Assembly (NCBI RefSeq): GCF_947500405.1
Contig: NZ_CANMRY010000006.1
Coordinates: forward strand, 62,001-126,000
Length of the DNA stretch: 64,000 bases
DNA from: an uncultured Maribacter sp.
GTDB lineage: Bacteria; Bacteroidota; Bacteroidia; Flavobacteriales; Flavobacteriaceae
Direction: 5' to 3'
Shown here piece by piece: positions 52,241 through 60,596 of the stretch (positions within the stretch are counted from its first letter, which is position 1; each line of letters opens with the position of its first letter). Under the pieces are notes generated by a model. The model was not told where the DNA came from and ran no database searches. It saw only the letters and a list, made by a program, of their open reading frames with translations. The position numbers and the translations under genes were made by a program.

Positions 52241-52801
52241 CTAATTTTTCCACTTTAAACTTTCCATTATCTTTCCAATATCCTCCTTTAAATAAGCAGC
52301 AGCAGGATAAATAGAATCATAATTTGGTTTGGTATAAAAATAAAGAGATCCGGTTAGAAAATGTTTTGTACTATCTGTTACAAAAAATTGCGATTGTGAT
52401 GCTGCATTACCAACAACCTCAAACAAAACACCATGTACCTTTTTTTCTAGATTACTAAATACTTGCGGATGAATACCATCTGCCTTTACTGCATGCTCAT
52501 AACTAAGTCTTTCTGCATCAGTAATTAATTTACTTAAATTATTATCTACTTTTTTATAGCTAATAAAAATTGCCCCTTTCATATCAGGATAAGAAATAAC
52601 AAAAGAATTATCTTTCTTTTTATCTATAAAGGCATTATCATTATAAAGAAATTCAAAATTACTAGTCTCCACCTTTTTATCATTACCTAAAACATACTCC
52701 AAACGCAATTGCGCTTTAGGCTTAGGCAGAGGTTCTTTTTCTTGACAGCTTACCAAACAAATTAGTACTATTAATATACTAAAGCTATATTTAAGAATCA
52801 T
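52241..52801 (-). CDS. gldD: Gliding motility lipoprotein GldD
   Basis: A 186-residue lipoprotein: signal peptide with LVSC (Cys19). The mature sequence matches GldD throughout, for example PKPKAQLRLEYV, FEFLYNDNAF, ISYPDMKGAIFISY, HPQVFSNLEKKVHGVLFEVVGNAASQSQFFVTDS and the last FLTGSLYFYTKPNYDSI. GldD is needed for gliding and T9SS function in Flavobacterium johnsoniae and normally follows gldE, as here (11-base overlap). Confidence 0.93.
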   Translation of the reverse strand: MILKYSFSILIVLICLVSCQEKEPLPKPKAQLRLEYVLGNDKKVETSNFEFLYNDNAFIDKKKDNSFVISYPDMKGAIFISYKKVDNNLSKLITDAERLSYEHAVKADGIHPQVFSNLEKKVHGVLFEVVGNAASQSQFFVTDSTKHFLTGSLYFYTKPNYDSIYPAAAYLKEDIGKIMESLKWKN

Positions 52802-54119
52802 GTGGTAGGGTTACTTTTATTTGTTTTAATCTTTTCTTATCTAAACTTTCTACAACAAATTTATAGTCCTTAAATTTTACTAATTCTCCTTTTTTAGGAA
52901 AATTACCTGCTATTTCTAAAACAAAACCTGCTATAGTTTCTGATTCTCCTTTTTCTTCTTCAAAGAAGTCTTCATCTTCAAGTTTTATAACTCTATAAAA
53001 ATCTTTTAAAGCTGTTTTACCATCAAAAACATAATTATACTCATCTAACTTAGAATAAATTAAATCTTCATCATCAAACTCATCACTAATATCCCCAACA
53101 ATTTCTTCTATTATATCTTCTAATGTAACTATACCAGAAGTTCCCCCATACTCATCTACCACAACTGCTAAATGATTTTTCTTTTCTTGAAACTCCAATA
53201 ACAAATCGTCTAATTTTTTATTTTCAGGAACAAAAAAAGGATCTCGCATTAAGGATAACCAATTAAAAGTTTTACGGTCTAAATATGGTAATAAGTCTTT
53301 TACATATAGTACCCCCAACACATTATCCATGTTTTCCGAAAAAACTGGAATTCTAGAATACCCATGTGTTTTAATTTCTTCTAAAACCTCTAGAAATTTC
53401 ATTCTCTCATCTAAAGCAAAAATATCTATCCTTGGGCACATAACTTGTTTAGTATCTGTATTACCAAAAGATACTATCCCTTCTAAAATTTTTTGCTCTT
53501 CTTTTGTTGTATCTCCGTCTGATGTAAGCTCTAATGCTTGAGATAGATGATCTACACTTAAACTAGATTTTTCTTTGCCAAGTTTATTGTATAAAAATAT
53601 AGTGCCATAACGCATTGGTAAACTTAAAGGAGAAAATAACACATCTAAAACCTTTAAAGGATAAACCATGAATTCTGAGAAACTTATTTTATTCCTATTA
53701 GCATACACCTTTGGCAAAATTTCTCCGAACATTAGAATTAAAAAAGTAGCTACTACTACTTCTAATAAAAAACGAACAGAAACAATTCCAAAAATTACCG
53801 TTGTAATATTTGCAAATAAATTATCCCCAAGAACATTAAATAATAAAACTATTCCGATATTAATAGCATTATTGGCTATTAGTATGGTAGCCAATAATTT
53901 TTTTGGCTTACTAAGTAGTTTTACAACCAAATTACCTTTGTTTGTTTTTTCTTCTTCAATGTCTTTTACATCTGTCTGGGAAAGTCCAAAAAAAGCTACT
54001 TCTGCTCCAGAAATAAGGGCGGAACAAACTAACAAAAGTATAAGAATAGTTACTTTAATAATAAAAGCACTATCCATTATAACAAAACTTAGTACTAAAC
54101 TAAGGGGGTCAGGATCCAA
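52791..54119 (-). CDS. gldE: Gliding motility protein GldE (CNNM/CorC-type)
   Basis: A 442-residue membrane protein: an N-terminal CNNM domain of about four helices (residues 15-195, LISGAEVAFFGL), two CBS domains (about 215-340, KQVMCPRIDIFALDE, GYSRIPVFSENMDNVLGVLYVKDLL, HLAVVVDEYGGTSGIVTLEDIIEEIVG) and a CorC_HlyC C-terminal domain (about 355-435). This is a magnesium/cobalt efflux-like architecture. Its linkage with gldD and ssb-mutY matches GldE of gliding bacteria. It follows ssb after 17 bases. Confidence 0.92.
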   Translation of the reverse strand: MDPDPLSLVLSFVIMDSAFIIKVTILILLLVCSALISGAEVAFFGLSQTDVKDIEEEKTNKGNLVVKLLSKPKKLLATILIANNAINIGIVLLFNVLGDNLFANITTVIFGIVSVRFLLEVVVATFLILMFGEILPKVYANRNKISFSEFMVYPLKVLDVLFSPLSLPMRYGTIFLYNKLGKEKSSLSVDHLSQALELTSDGDTTKEEQKILEGIVSFGNTDTKQVMCPRIDIFALDERMKFLEVLEEIKTHGYSRIPVFSENMDNVLGVLYVKDLLPYLDRKTFNWLSLMRDPFFVPENKKLDDLLLEFQEKKNHLAVVVDEYGGTSGIVTLEDIIEEIVGDISDEFDDEDLIYSKLDEYNYVFDGKTALKDFYRVIKLEDEDFFEEEKGESETIAGFVLEIAGNFPKKGELVKFKDYKFVVESLDKKRLKQIKVTLPHDS

Positions 54120-54136
54120 TAGTTACTATTTAGAGT

Positions 54137-54595
54137 TTAAAATGGTAAATCATCGTCTTCTTGGGGAGCAGAAGACTGTGCTGGTTGTTGCGGCGTTGGC
54201 TTAGAGGGTTGCGTAGCTTGTTGCTGTGGTTGGCTCTTAGCATTTGCCATACTTTCTTTCTTGGTAGACAAAAAAGTAAAATCTTGTACATGAACTTCCG
54301 TAGTATATCTAGTATTACCATCTTCTCCTTGCCATTGGCGATTTTTTAAACGGCCTTCTACATATACCTTATCCCCTTTACTTAAATACTTTTCGCATAT
54401 TTCTGCAGCTTTATTACGAACAACAACATTGTGCCAATCTGTATTTGTAACTTTTTCTCCAGTTTGCTTATTGGTATAGGTTTCATTTGTTGCTATAGGA
54501 AAACGTCCTATACTATTTCCACCTTCAAAATAGTGCATTTTTACCTCATCTCCTAAATGCCCAATTAGCATTACTTTATTTAATGTTCCGCTCAT
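54137..54595 (-). CDS. ssb: Single-stranded DNA-binding protein
   Basis: A 152-residue SSB. The OB-fold covers residues 1-105 (MSGTLNKVMLIGHLGDEVKMHYF, TDWHNVVVRNKAAEICEKYLSKGDKVYVEG). A Gln/Pro-rich linker follows, and the protein ends PQEDDDLPF, the acidic tip that recruits repair and replication partners. It is the second gene of a run mutY-ssb-gldE-gldD. Confidence 0.96.
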   Translation of the reverse strand: MSGTLNKVMLIGHLGDEVKMHYFEGGNSIGRFPIATNETYTNKQTGEKVTNTDWHNVVVRNKAAEICEKYLSKGDKVYVEGRLKNRQWQGEDGNTRYTTEVHVQDFTFLSTKKESMANAKSQPQQQATQPSKPTPQQPAQSSAPQEDDDLPF

Positions 54596-54620
54596 AATTT
54601 TTATCTAATAATCAAAAGTA

Positions 54621-55658
54621 CTAAAATTTATAGGTTTTAATAAAATCTGCTATTAAAACTGGTACAGGATATTTTTCTAATTCTTCTATTTTAACCATAT
54701 TATCTACCTCCTGCTTTGTTTCTAGAATCCAAAATTTTGTATACAAATGTTGGTGAGATAGTTTATGCACTATTGCAACATCTTTATAAACAAGTAAAGA
54801 TGCATTTATATTTAATAAGGCAGTTGCTTCCTTTTCTACTTCATTTAAACTAGCTTCTTTTTCCAGCTCTATTAATGGAAACTGCCATAAGCCCTGCCAA
54901 ATACCTTTTCCTGTTCTTTGATTAAGTACTGTAAAACTATCTTTAATTATAGGAATAATATAATTAAAGTATCGTTTTTTTATTTTGGTCTTTTTTATTT
55001 TAATAGGTAAACCACTTACCAAGTTTTTTTCCAAAGCAATACAGCTATCTTTTAAAGGACAAGAAATACAATCTGGATTTTTAGGAGTACATTGTATAGC
55101 TCCAAATTCCATAATTCCTTGATTATAGTCTCTGGTATTTTCTTTATCTAACAATTCTACTGCTAACTTTTTAAAATATTTAATACCCTCTGTACTATTA
55201 ATAGGAATATCTATACCAAAATATCTGGAAAGAACTCTATACACATTACCATCTACAACTGCTTCTTGCGCATTAAAACTAATGGATGCAATTGCACTTG
55301 CGGTATAATCTCCTATTCCTTTTAATTTAATTAATTCTTTATAGCTCTCTGGAAATTTTCCATTCAAATTAGAAACAATGAATTTAGCTGCCTCATGTAA
55401 ATTTCTTGCCCTAGAATAATAGCCTAAACCTTGCCAAAGTTTTAAAACTTTCTCTTGTGGCGCACTTGCTAAATCCTGTATTGTAGGAAAAGTATCTGTA
55501 AATTTTAGATAATATGGTGTTCCTTGTGCTACTTTTGTTTGTTGTAAGATAACTTCAGACAACCAAATATTATATGGATTTCTTGTAGTACGCCATGGTA
55601 AAGTCCTTTTATTTTGGGCATACCAGTGTAAAATTTTATGCGAAAACAACATGTTCAA
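54621..55658 (-). CDS. mutY: A/G-specific adenine glycosylase MutY
   Basis: A 345-residue base-excision enzyme that removes adenine opposite 8-oxoguanine. The HhH motif is LKGIGDYTASAI, the catalytic aspartate follows in VVDGNVYRVLSR, and the 4Fe-4S ligands are in CTPKNPDCISCPLKDSC. The C-terminal MutT-like 8-oxoG recognition domain spans about 230-345. Complete. First gene of the mutY-ssb-gldE-gldD run; divergent from HU. Confidence 0.95.
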   Translation of the reverse strand: MNMLFSHKILHWYAQNKRTLPWRTTRNPYNIWLSEVILQQTKVAQGTPYYLKFTDTFPTIQDLASAPQEKVLKLWQGLGYYSRARNLHEAAKFIVSNLNGKFPESYKELIKLKGIGDYTASAIASISFNAQEAVVDGNVYRVLSRYFGIDIPINSTEGIKYFKKLAVELLDKENTRDYNQGIMEFGAIQCTPKNPDCISCPLKDSCIALEKNLVSGLPIKIKKTKIKKRYFNYIIPIIKDSFTVLNQRTGKGIWQGLWQFPLIELEKEASLNEVEKEATALLNINASLLVYKDVAIVHKLSHQHLYTKFWILETKQEVDNMVKIEELEKYPVPVLIADFIKTYKF

Positions 55659-55711
55659 TTAGAGTTAAATATAAAAGTAGTAGTTTAAATACTTAAAATT
55701 AGTTCTTTAGG

Positions 55712-55741
55712 ATGAAAGATTCAATTTAATTTATATATTTG
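55712..55741 (+). promoter_or_regulatory. HU promoter
   Basis: ATG (55712-55714, one mismatch to TTG), a 19-base spacer and TATATTTG (55734-55741), 38 bases before the start. Confidence 0.65.
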
Positions 55742-55778
55742 CATCCCGAAAAAACATACAGAAAATCTAAAATTCAAG

Positions 55779-56069
55779 ATGACGAAAGCGGAAATTGTAT
55801 CGAAAATCTCAGATAAACTGGGAATTGAAAAAGGAGATGTACAAGCAACTGTTGAATCTTTTATGGAAGAAGTAAAAACTTCTTTAGAAAGTGGAGATAA
55901 TGTTTACTTAAGAGGTTTTGGAAGTTTTATTATTAAAACTAGAGCTGAAAAAACTGGAAGAAATATATCTAAAAACACAACAATAAAAATACCTGCTCAT
56001 AATATCCCTGCATTTAAACCTGCAAAGGTTTTTGTAGAAGGAGTTAAGAGTAATGTACAAGTTAAATAG
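55779..56069 (+). CDS. HU/IHF-family DNA-binding protein
   Basis: A 96-residue nucleoid protein. N-terminal helices MTKAEIVSKISDKLG, VQATVESFMEEVKTSL, then GDNVYLRGFGSFIIKTRAEKTGRNI, the DNA-binding arm with the proline of IPAHNIPAFKPAK. HU/IHF proteins bend DNA. The following 29-residue basic gene and a terminator suggest that they share a transcript. Confidence 0.96.
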   Translation: MTKAEIVSKISDKLGIEKGDVQATVESFMEEVKTSLESGDNVYLRGFGSFIIKTRAEKTGRNISKNTTIKIPAHNIPAFKPAKVFVEGVKSNVQVK

Positions 56070-56094
56070 AAAAATAACCTAAAAGTAGAATTTT

Positions 56095-56184
56095 ATGCCG
56101 AGCGGTAAGAAAAGAAAAAGACATAAGGTAGCTACCCACAAGCGCAAAAAGCGTAGGAGAGCTAACAGACACAAGAAAAAGTAG
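56095..56184 (+). CDS. Highly basic 29-residue protein, probable ribosomal
   Basis: ATG at 56095 to TAG at 56184: MPSGKKRKRHKVATHKRKK followed by RRRANRHKKK. Nearly two thirds of the residues are Lys, Arg or His. It lies 25 bases after the HU gene and its stop sits inside the terminator stem at 56174. The composition resembles very small ribosomal proteins (Thx, bS22/COX24-like). I recognise this pattern as conserved in Flavobacteriia but cannot give it a definite name. Confidence 0.75.
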   Translation: MPSGKKRKRHKVATHKRKKRRRANRHKKK

Positions 56185-56207
56185 TTTTAAAACTACTTTT
56201 TCTTTTT
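56174..56207 (+). terminator. Terminator after the basic peptide gene
   Basis: AAAAAGTAG/CTACTTTTT stem with a TTTTAAAA centre, then TCTTTTT. It includes the stop codon of the peptide. Confidence 0.85.
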
Positions 56208-56246
56208 AAATACGTTCATTGACATAGAAGTCAGACGATTTCGGCG

Positions 56247-56306
56247 GGTTATATATAACCTGTTTTTGGTATTATATAAACTATTAATCTGTATATTACA
56301 GATTAA
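56247..56306 (+). promoter_or_regulatory. Two hairpins in the rng leader
   Basis: Hairpin 1 is GGTTATATATAACC at 56247-56260; hairpin 2 has arms TTAATCTG (56284-56291) and CAGATTAA (56299-56306). They lie 17-76 bases before the GTG start. Leader hairpins of this kind mediate RNase E autoregulation in Escherichia coli; the role here is inferred. Confidence 0.45.
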
Positions 56307-56322
56307 CCTTAAATAAATTCAG

Positions 56323-57870
56323 GTGAATAGAGAATTAATCGTAAGATCAAGTTCTGATTCCGTTGACTTTGCTTTACTTAAGGATGGAAAACTTACAGAA
56401 TTACACAAAGAAGAAGACAATAATGATTTTTCTGTTGGCGATATTTTTATTGCCAAAATTAGAAAACCAGTTACTGGTCTTAATGCTGCATTTGTAAATG
56501 TAGGGTATGAAAAAGATGCTTTTTTGCATTATCATGACCTTGGACCGCAGTTAGCTTCAATGCTTAAATTCACAAAACAAGTAAGCACAGGGAAACTTCA
56601 AGATTATTCCCTTAAAAATTTTCCAACCGAAAAAGATATTGACAAAAATGGTGTTATAACAGATGTTATTAAAGCCAACCAATCAATATTAGTACAAATT
56701 GTAAAGGAACCAATATCCACTAAAGGGCCAAGAATAAGTTCAGAACTATCAATTGCTGGGCGTTATTTAGTAATGGTACCTTTCTCTGATCGTGTATCTG
56801 TATCACAGAAAATTGCGAGTTCAGAGGAAAAAGACAGACTTAAAAGGCTAGTACGCAGTATTAAGCCTAAAGGATTTGGAGTAATTATCCGTACAGTTGC
56901 CCAAGGCAAAAAAGTAGCAGAATTAGACAAAGATTTAGAAAACTTGCTGAACAAATGGTCGGCAATGTGTAAAAAATTATATAAAGCACCAACACCATCC
57001 AAAGTATTAGTAGAACTTACTAGAGCATCTTCTATACTTAGAGACATATTTAACGATTCCTTTACAGGTATTCATGTTGATGATGAGGCGCTTTATGAAC
57101 AAATTAAAGATTACGTTCAAGAAATTGCACCTGCTAAAGAATCTATTGTAAAACAACACGCATCTAGTGTGCCTATTTTTGAAAAATTTGGTATTGAAAG
57201 GCAAATAAAAACGTCTTTTGGCCGAACTGCTTCTATGAGTAAAGGAGCATATTTAATTATAGAACATACAGAGGCACTACACGTCGTAGATGTTAACAGT
57301 GGCAATAGATCTAATAAAGCTAAAAATCAAGAAGACACAGCTTTAGAAGTAAATCTTTTAGCAGCTTCAGAAATTGCAAGACAGTTACGCTTGCGAGATA
57401 TGGGAGGTATTATTGTGGTAGATTTTATTGATATGGTTAAAGCACCACATCGAAAAAAACTTTTTGACCATCTTAGAGACGAAATGAAAGATGATCGTGC
57501 AAAACATAAAATTTTGCCGCCAAGTAAATTTGGACTTATTCAAATTACTAGACAAAGAGTACGCCCAGAAATGAACATTAAAACAACAGAGGAAGACCCT
57601 AACCGATCTGGAAAGGAAGTAGAAGCTCCAATTGTTTTAATAGACAAAATTAATTTTGCTTTAGAGAAACTCTTAAAAGGTCCTGCAAAAAATAACAGTA
57701 TAACACTAAATATACATCCTTTTATAGCAGCATACCTTACACAAGGTTTCCCATCTATACGTTCCAAGTGGTTTTTAGAACACAAAAGATGGATTAAAAT
57801 ACAACCTCGAGATGCGTATACGTATTTAGAGTACCGTTTTAAAAATAAAGACGGTAAAACCATATATTAA
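56323..57870 (+). CDS. rng: Ribonuclease E/G
   Basis: A 515-residue endoribonuclease of the RNase G size class. S1 domain at about 35-125 (VGDIFIAKIRKPVTGLNAAFVNVGYEKDAFL), RNase H-like/5'-sensor region in the middle, and the DNase I-like catalytic part with VVDVNSGNRS and RDMGGIIVVDFIDM carrying the metal-binding aspartates. The CPxCxG zinc-link of E. coli RNase E/G is absent; only one cysteine is present near residue 212. The start is GTG. It cleaves single-stranded mRNA and rRNA precursors. Confidence 0.93.
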   Translation: MNRELIVRSSSDSVDFALLKDGKLTELHKEEDNNDFSVGDIFIAKIRKPVTGLNAAFVNVGYEKDAFLHYHDLGPQLASMLKFTKQVSTGKLQDYSLKNFPTEKDIDKNGVITDVIKANQSILVQIVKEPISTKGPRISSELSIAGRYLVMVPFSDRVSVSQKIASSEEKDRLKRLVRSIKPKGFGVIIRTVAQGKKVAELDKDLENLLNKWSAMCKKLYKAPTPSKVLVELTRASSILRDIFNDSFTGIHVDDEALYEQIKDYVQEIAPAKESIVKQHASSVPIFEKFGIERQIKTSFGRTASMSKGAYLIIEHTEALHVVDVNSGNRSNKAKNQEDTALEVNLLAASEIARQLRLRDMGGIIVVDFIDMVKAPHRKKLFDHLRDEMKDDRAKHKILPPSKFGLIQITRQRVRPEMNIKTTEEDPNRSGKEVEAPIVLIDKINFALEKLLKGPAKNNSITLNIHPFIAAYLTQGFPSIRSKWFLEHKRWIKIQPRDAYTYLEYRFKNKDGKTIY

Positions 57871-57892
57871 GCCATAATGGCTATTTATAATT

Positions 57893-57928
57893 TAAGCGAC
57901 CTTCAGCAATGTGGGTCGCTTTTTTTTG
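57893..57928 (+). terminator. Terminator of rng
   Basis: AGCGACC/GGGTCGCT stem with a loop of about 11 bases and eight T residues, 22 bases after the stop codon. Confidence 0.9.
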
Positions 57929-58145
57929 TTTATATAAGTTTCTTCATAAATTAAGAATACATTAAAAACAATTAAAATATTCCTCTACGAATTACAAGCA
58001 TTGTAAAACCTTCTTTTCGATAAAATGCACTAATTTTCTTAACTTCTCTCCATTTTTCCTACAATAAATATCCTATATTGTATATATAAAATAAAAATAT
58101 CTTCCCTCATTGTAATATACAAACAACTTTTAACAAAATACATCT

Positions 58146-58544
58146 ATGTCTTTTGAAGCAAAATTAAAATTAGACAACAAAATAATTACAATACTAGATT
58201 ATTCTTTAATTGTAGATCAACAAACGGATCCTACTGGTAGACCATCTGCAAGTGTTGTTGCAGGACAAATTTCTTTAAGTTTAGAAATGAGCAATTTTAC
58301 CAAAGAACTTTCTCGTTGGGCACTATCTGATACCAGTACAAAAGATGGTAAAATTGTTTTTTATAATAATAATCTTAGTGGTATTATGCGTACCATAGAT
58401 TTTAAAAGTGCATTCTGTGTACGCTATACAGAAAATTTTCATCATATGAGTGCATCTCCCTACCTTATAGATATTATCATTAGTGCTAAAGATATTAGTA
58501 TTGATGATGAACCTCATAAAAACAACTGGCCAATGGCTAATTAA
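58146..58544 (+). CDS. tssD: Type VI secretion tube protein Hcp (TssD)
   Basis: A 132-residue Hcp of the Bacteroidota T6SS-iii type. The fold is a small beta-barrel that stacks into the secretion tube. Recognised blocks: MSFEAKLKLDNK, VDQQTDPTGRPSASVVAGQISLSLE, FTKELSRWALSDTSTKDGKIVFY and NFHHMSASPYLIDIIISAKDI. No other tss genes (sheath, baseplate or ClpV) occur in the window, so this is an accessory Hcp away from the main locus. The gene after it starts 13 bases on and is the presumed effector. Confidence 0.88.
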   Translation: MSFEAKLKLDNKIITILDYSLIVDQQTDPTGRPSASVVAGQISLSLEMSNFTKELSRWALSDTSTKDGKIVFYNNNLSGIMRTIDFKSAFCVRYTENFHHMSASPYLIDIIISAKDISIDDEPHKNNWPMAN

Positions 58545-58557
58545 TACCCTTTTATTT

Positions 58558-59601
58558 ATGATGAGAGATCTATTAGAGTTACGGCAATTAAATAATTACT
58601 TAAATCGTAAGTTAGAAAGCATAGTTAAACAATGCCTCAATCTAGTGGAGACTAATGATAACCCTGCTCTATTTAAGAAAAATATAATACCTTTAATTAC
58701 CAGTGCTAGCAAAAGCACTACTACACATATTCTACTTTTATACAAAAGAAAAAATTGGACTAGCACTATAATTTTACCCTATGTTCAACAATACTTTATT
58801 AGTAACTGGAAAAAAGTATATGATAAATTAATATATACCTATAGTTCATACTCTTCAGGTGGCTGTATAGACGAAAAAGGAAATGCTATTACTTGCCCTA
58901 TTGGTTTTGAGTATCTAGAAAATAGTAATAAAACTACTATGTTTTTCAATGATGGAACACATTGCCCCATAGAAGAATTAGATAGTGTAATTATGACGCA
59001 AAACGGCCCATATACTTATAGAGATTGGCAAGATGACATGCATACCTATAGAGAGCAAAAGTGGGATATTAAGGTTGCACAACACAAAGCGGAGTATTAT
59101 GCAGGCTTACACTCTATGAGTTACAAAGTAATTATAGGTACTTTAGCAGTACCTGTTGTAATAATTGGTAGTGCTGAACTTGGTGTTTATTATGGAGCTA
59201 GAGGCGTTTTTTCATCTATCAGAAGCATGTTCTCTTTATCAACTAAAGGTGCCAAAGCAAATATAGCACGAGAATTTGGCACAGAATTTTTATCTAACGG
59301 AGGAGATATTACCAGAATAAATGGCATCTCTTTATTGGCTTCTTCTTTTTCTTCAAACATAGGAGCAGAGTTAATTGGATCTAAATATAGTTTTACAATT
59401 CATGAAGGATTTGAAAGTAACAACTTTAAAAAAACTGTTGTAAATTTTGGAGTAGGAAAAATTAACAATAAAATACAATCTAAATATCTTTCATCAATAA
59501 ATACATTTCCATTTAATAATGGATTTTCAAAAGCATATTTAGGATCAATATCTGTTGGTACTCAATCGGGATTAAAAAAATTAGCTAATGAAAAAAAATA
59601 A
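58558..59601 (+). CDS. Putative T6SS effector, unrecognised family
   Basis: A 347-residue protein 13 bases after hcp. N-terminal helical region (about 5-95) could be the Hcp-binding or adaptor part. A Cys-containing middle (GGCIDEKGNAITCPIGFEYL, DGTHCPIEELDS; about 100-140) follows, then a membrane-prone segment (about 189-212, VIIGTLAVPVVIIGSAELGVYY) and a Gly/Ser-rich polar C-terminus. No nuclease, amidase or NAD-hydrolase motif is visible. A pore-forming or membrane-active toxin is my inference, because the adjacent three homologous genes are membrane proteins. ATG at 58558 is preferred to an upstream ATG at 58483, which is inside hcp. It overlaps the next gene by 14 bases. Confidence 0.65.
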   Translation: MMRDLLELRQLNNYLNRKLESIVKQCLNLVETNDNPALFKKNIIPLITSASKSTTTHILLLYKRKNWTSTIILPYVQQYFISNWKKVYDKLIYTYSSYSSGGCIDEKGNAITCPIGFEYLENSNKTTMFFNDGTHCPIEELDSVIMTQNGPYTYRDWQDDMHTYREQKWDIKVAQHKAEYYAGLHSMSYKVIIGTLAVPVVIIGSAELGVYYGARGVFSSIRSMFSLSTKGAKANIAREFGTEFLSNGGDITRINGISLLASSFSSNIGAELIGSKYSFTIHEGFESNNFKKTVVNFGVGKINNKIQSKYLSSINTFPFNNGFSKAYLGSISVGTQSGLKKLANEKK

Positions 59602-59956
59602 AGATACAGACAAATTATGGGCTATATCCGTAGGTATTATCTTAATAATTTTAGCTTTATATACAATTTATAAAGACTATAGTGTTTCTGAAAATAAAAA
59701 AACAGTTATTGGCGAAATAATTAATTTTCAACACAGAAATTTAAGTTACTACTATATAGAATATAAATATACCGTTGACAAAAAAATATACACTGGTTCT
59801 TGCGGTGTTTCAGGAGATTTTATTTGTAACAATGGCAAAGAAGGATGCGTTGGAGAAAAATTTACTGTTTATTATTCTTCTACAAACCCTTCTTACAGTA
59901 AAATAGATCTTGGTCAGTACGAAGAATTTAAAACGACTGTAGAGTTTTTTGATTAA
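59588..59956 (+). CDS. DUF3592-like membrane protein, candidate immunity protein 1
   Basis: A 122-residue protein with one N-terminal helix (about 10-29) and an extracytoplasmic beta-rich domain (KTVIGEIINF, YYIEYKYTV, IYTGSCGVSGDF, VGEKFTVYYSSTNPSYS), like DUF3592. It overlaps the effector gene by 14 bases, the classic linkage of toxin and immunity. A disulfide is possible among Cys at about 78, 85 and 92. Homologous to the two following genes in the strand-rich core but lacks their C-terminal ICDTT...LICLD block. Confidence 0.65.
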   Translation: MKKNKDTDKLWAISVGIILIILALYTIYKDYSVSENKKTVIGEIINFQHRNLSYYYIEYKYTVDKKIYTGSCGVSGDFICNNGKEGCVGEKFTVYYSSTNPSYSKIDLGQYEEFKTTVEFFD

Positions 59957-59997
59957 AAAATTAAGTTTCAAAAAAAAATCTATTCACAAACAATAGT

Positions 59998-60390
59998 ATG
60001 GAGAAAAAAAATAGAAAGCCATATTTAATATTACTTGCCATTATTATATTTCTTTTATTAATCTACTTCATAGATGAAAAAGAAAAAAAAGAGCTAGAAG
60101 TCAATAAAATCTATACCATAGGAATTTTAACAGAATCATACGCTATAGTTGGAGATTTTAATTTTCGATATACATACAAGTATAATAACAAAACTTATAA
60201 TGGATTAAATAACAGTAATAAAAAATGGAAAAATGAAATTGGAAAAAAATTTCTCTTAAAACTGTCTTATAAAAACCCATCTAGCTCAATACTTATGCTA
60301 AACTTCCCTATTTGTGACACTACAGTAGTTGCGCCTAAATTAGGCTGGAAAAAGATTCCTAACCATTTAATTTGTTTGGATAATGATTAA
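59998..60390 (+). CDS. Candidate immunity protein 2
   Basis: A 130-residue paralogue: helix at about 9-25, then IGILTESYAIVG, FRYTYKYNNKTYNG, GKKFLLKLSYKNPSSS and a C-terminal FPICDTTVVAPKLGWKKIP...LICLD. 41 bases after the first. The C-terminal block is almost identical to the third gene, so these two arose by duplication. Membrane topology predicts most of the protein in the periplasm, the right side for blocking a toxin delivered by T6SS. Confidence 0.62.
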   Translation: MEKKNRKPYLILLAIIIFLLLIYFIDEKEKKELEVNKIYTIGILTESYAIVGDFNFRYTYKYNNKTYNGLNNSNKKWKNEIGKKFLLKLSYKNPSSSILMLNFPICDTTVVAPKLGWKKIPNHLICLDND

Positions 60391-60596
60391 TCTTCTTAAT
60401 TATGTTAAATGAGCTATATAGTATTGAAAATTTTTCTTTATTAATGACTGTACTACCTGTTGCTTTGTGATTCATAGTCTTTAAGTAAGCACAGTAACTT
60501 AGAATCTAATGTAACTCAAAATATGGCTAAGTTTATGATTCATAAAAATTATAGCATTACTGCAAAAGGAATAAGTCGTGGTTTACAAAAAAAAAT
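60391..60596 (+). other. Gap between immunity paralogues with a relic-like frame
   Basis: 206 bases with no complete gene. A short open stretch from the ATG at 60523 reads MAKFMIHKNYSITAKGISRG and runs into the next gene in another frame. It might be an eroded copy of an effector tail, but the similarity is too weak to claim. Confidence 0.25.

Noticed and set aside
58483..58557. Earlier ATG for the putative effector, inside hcp
   Set aside because: The added 25 residues overlap the hcp end in another frame; the ATG at 58558 follows the hcp stop with normal spacing.
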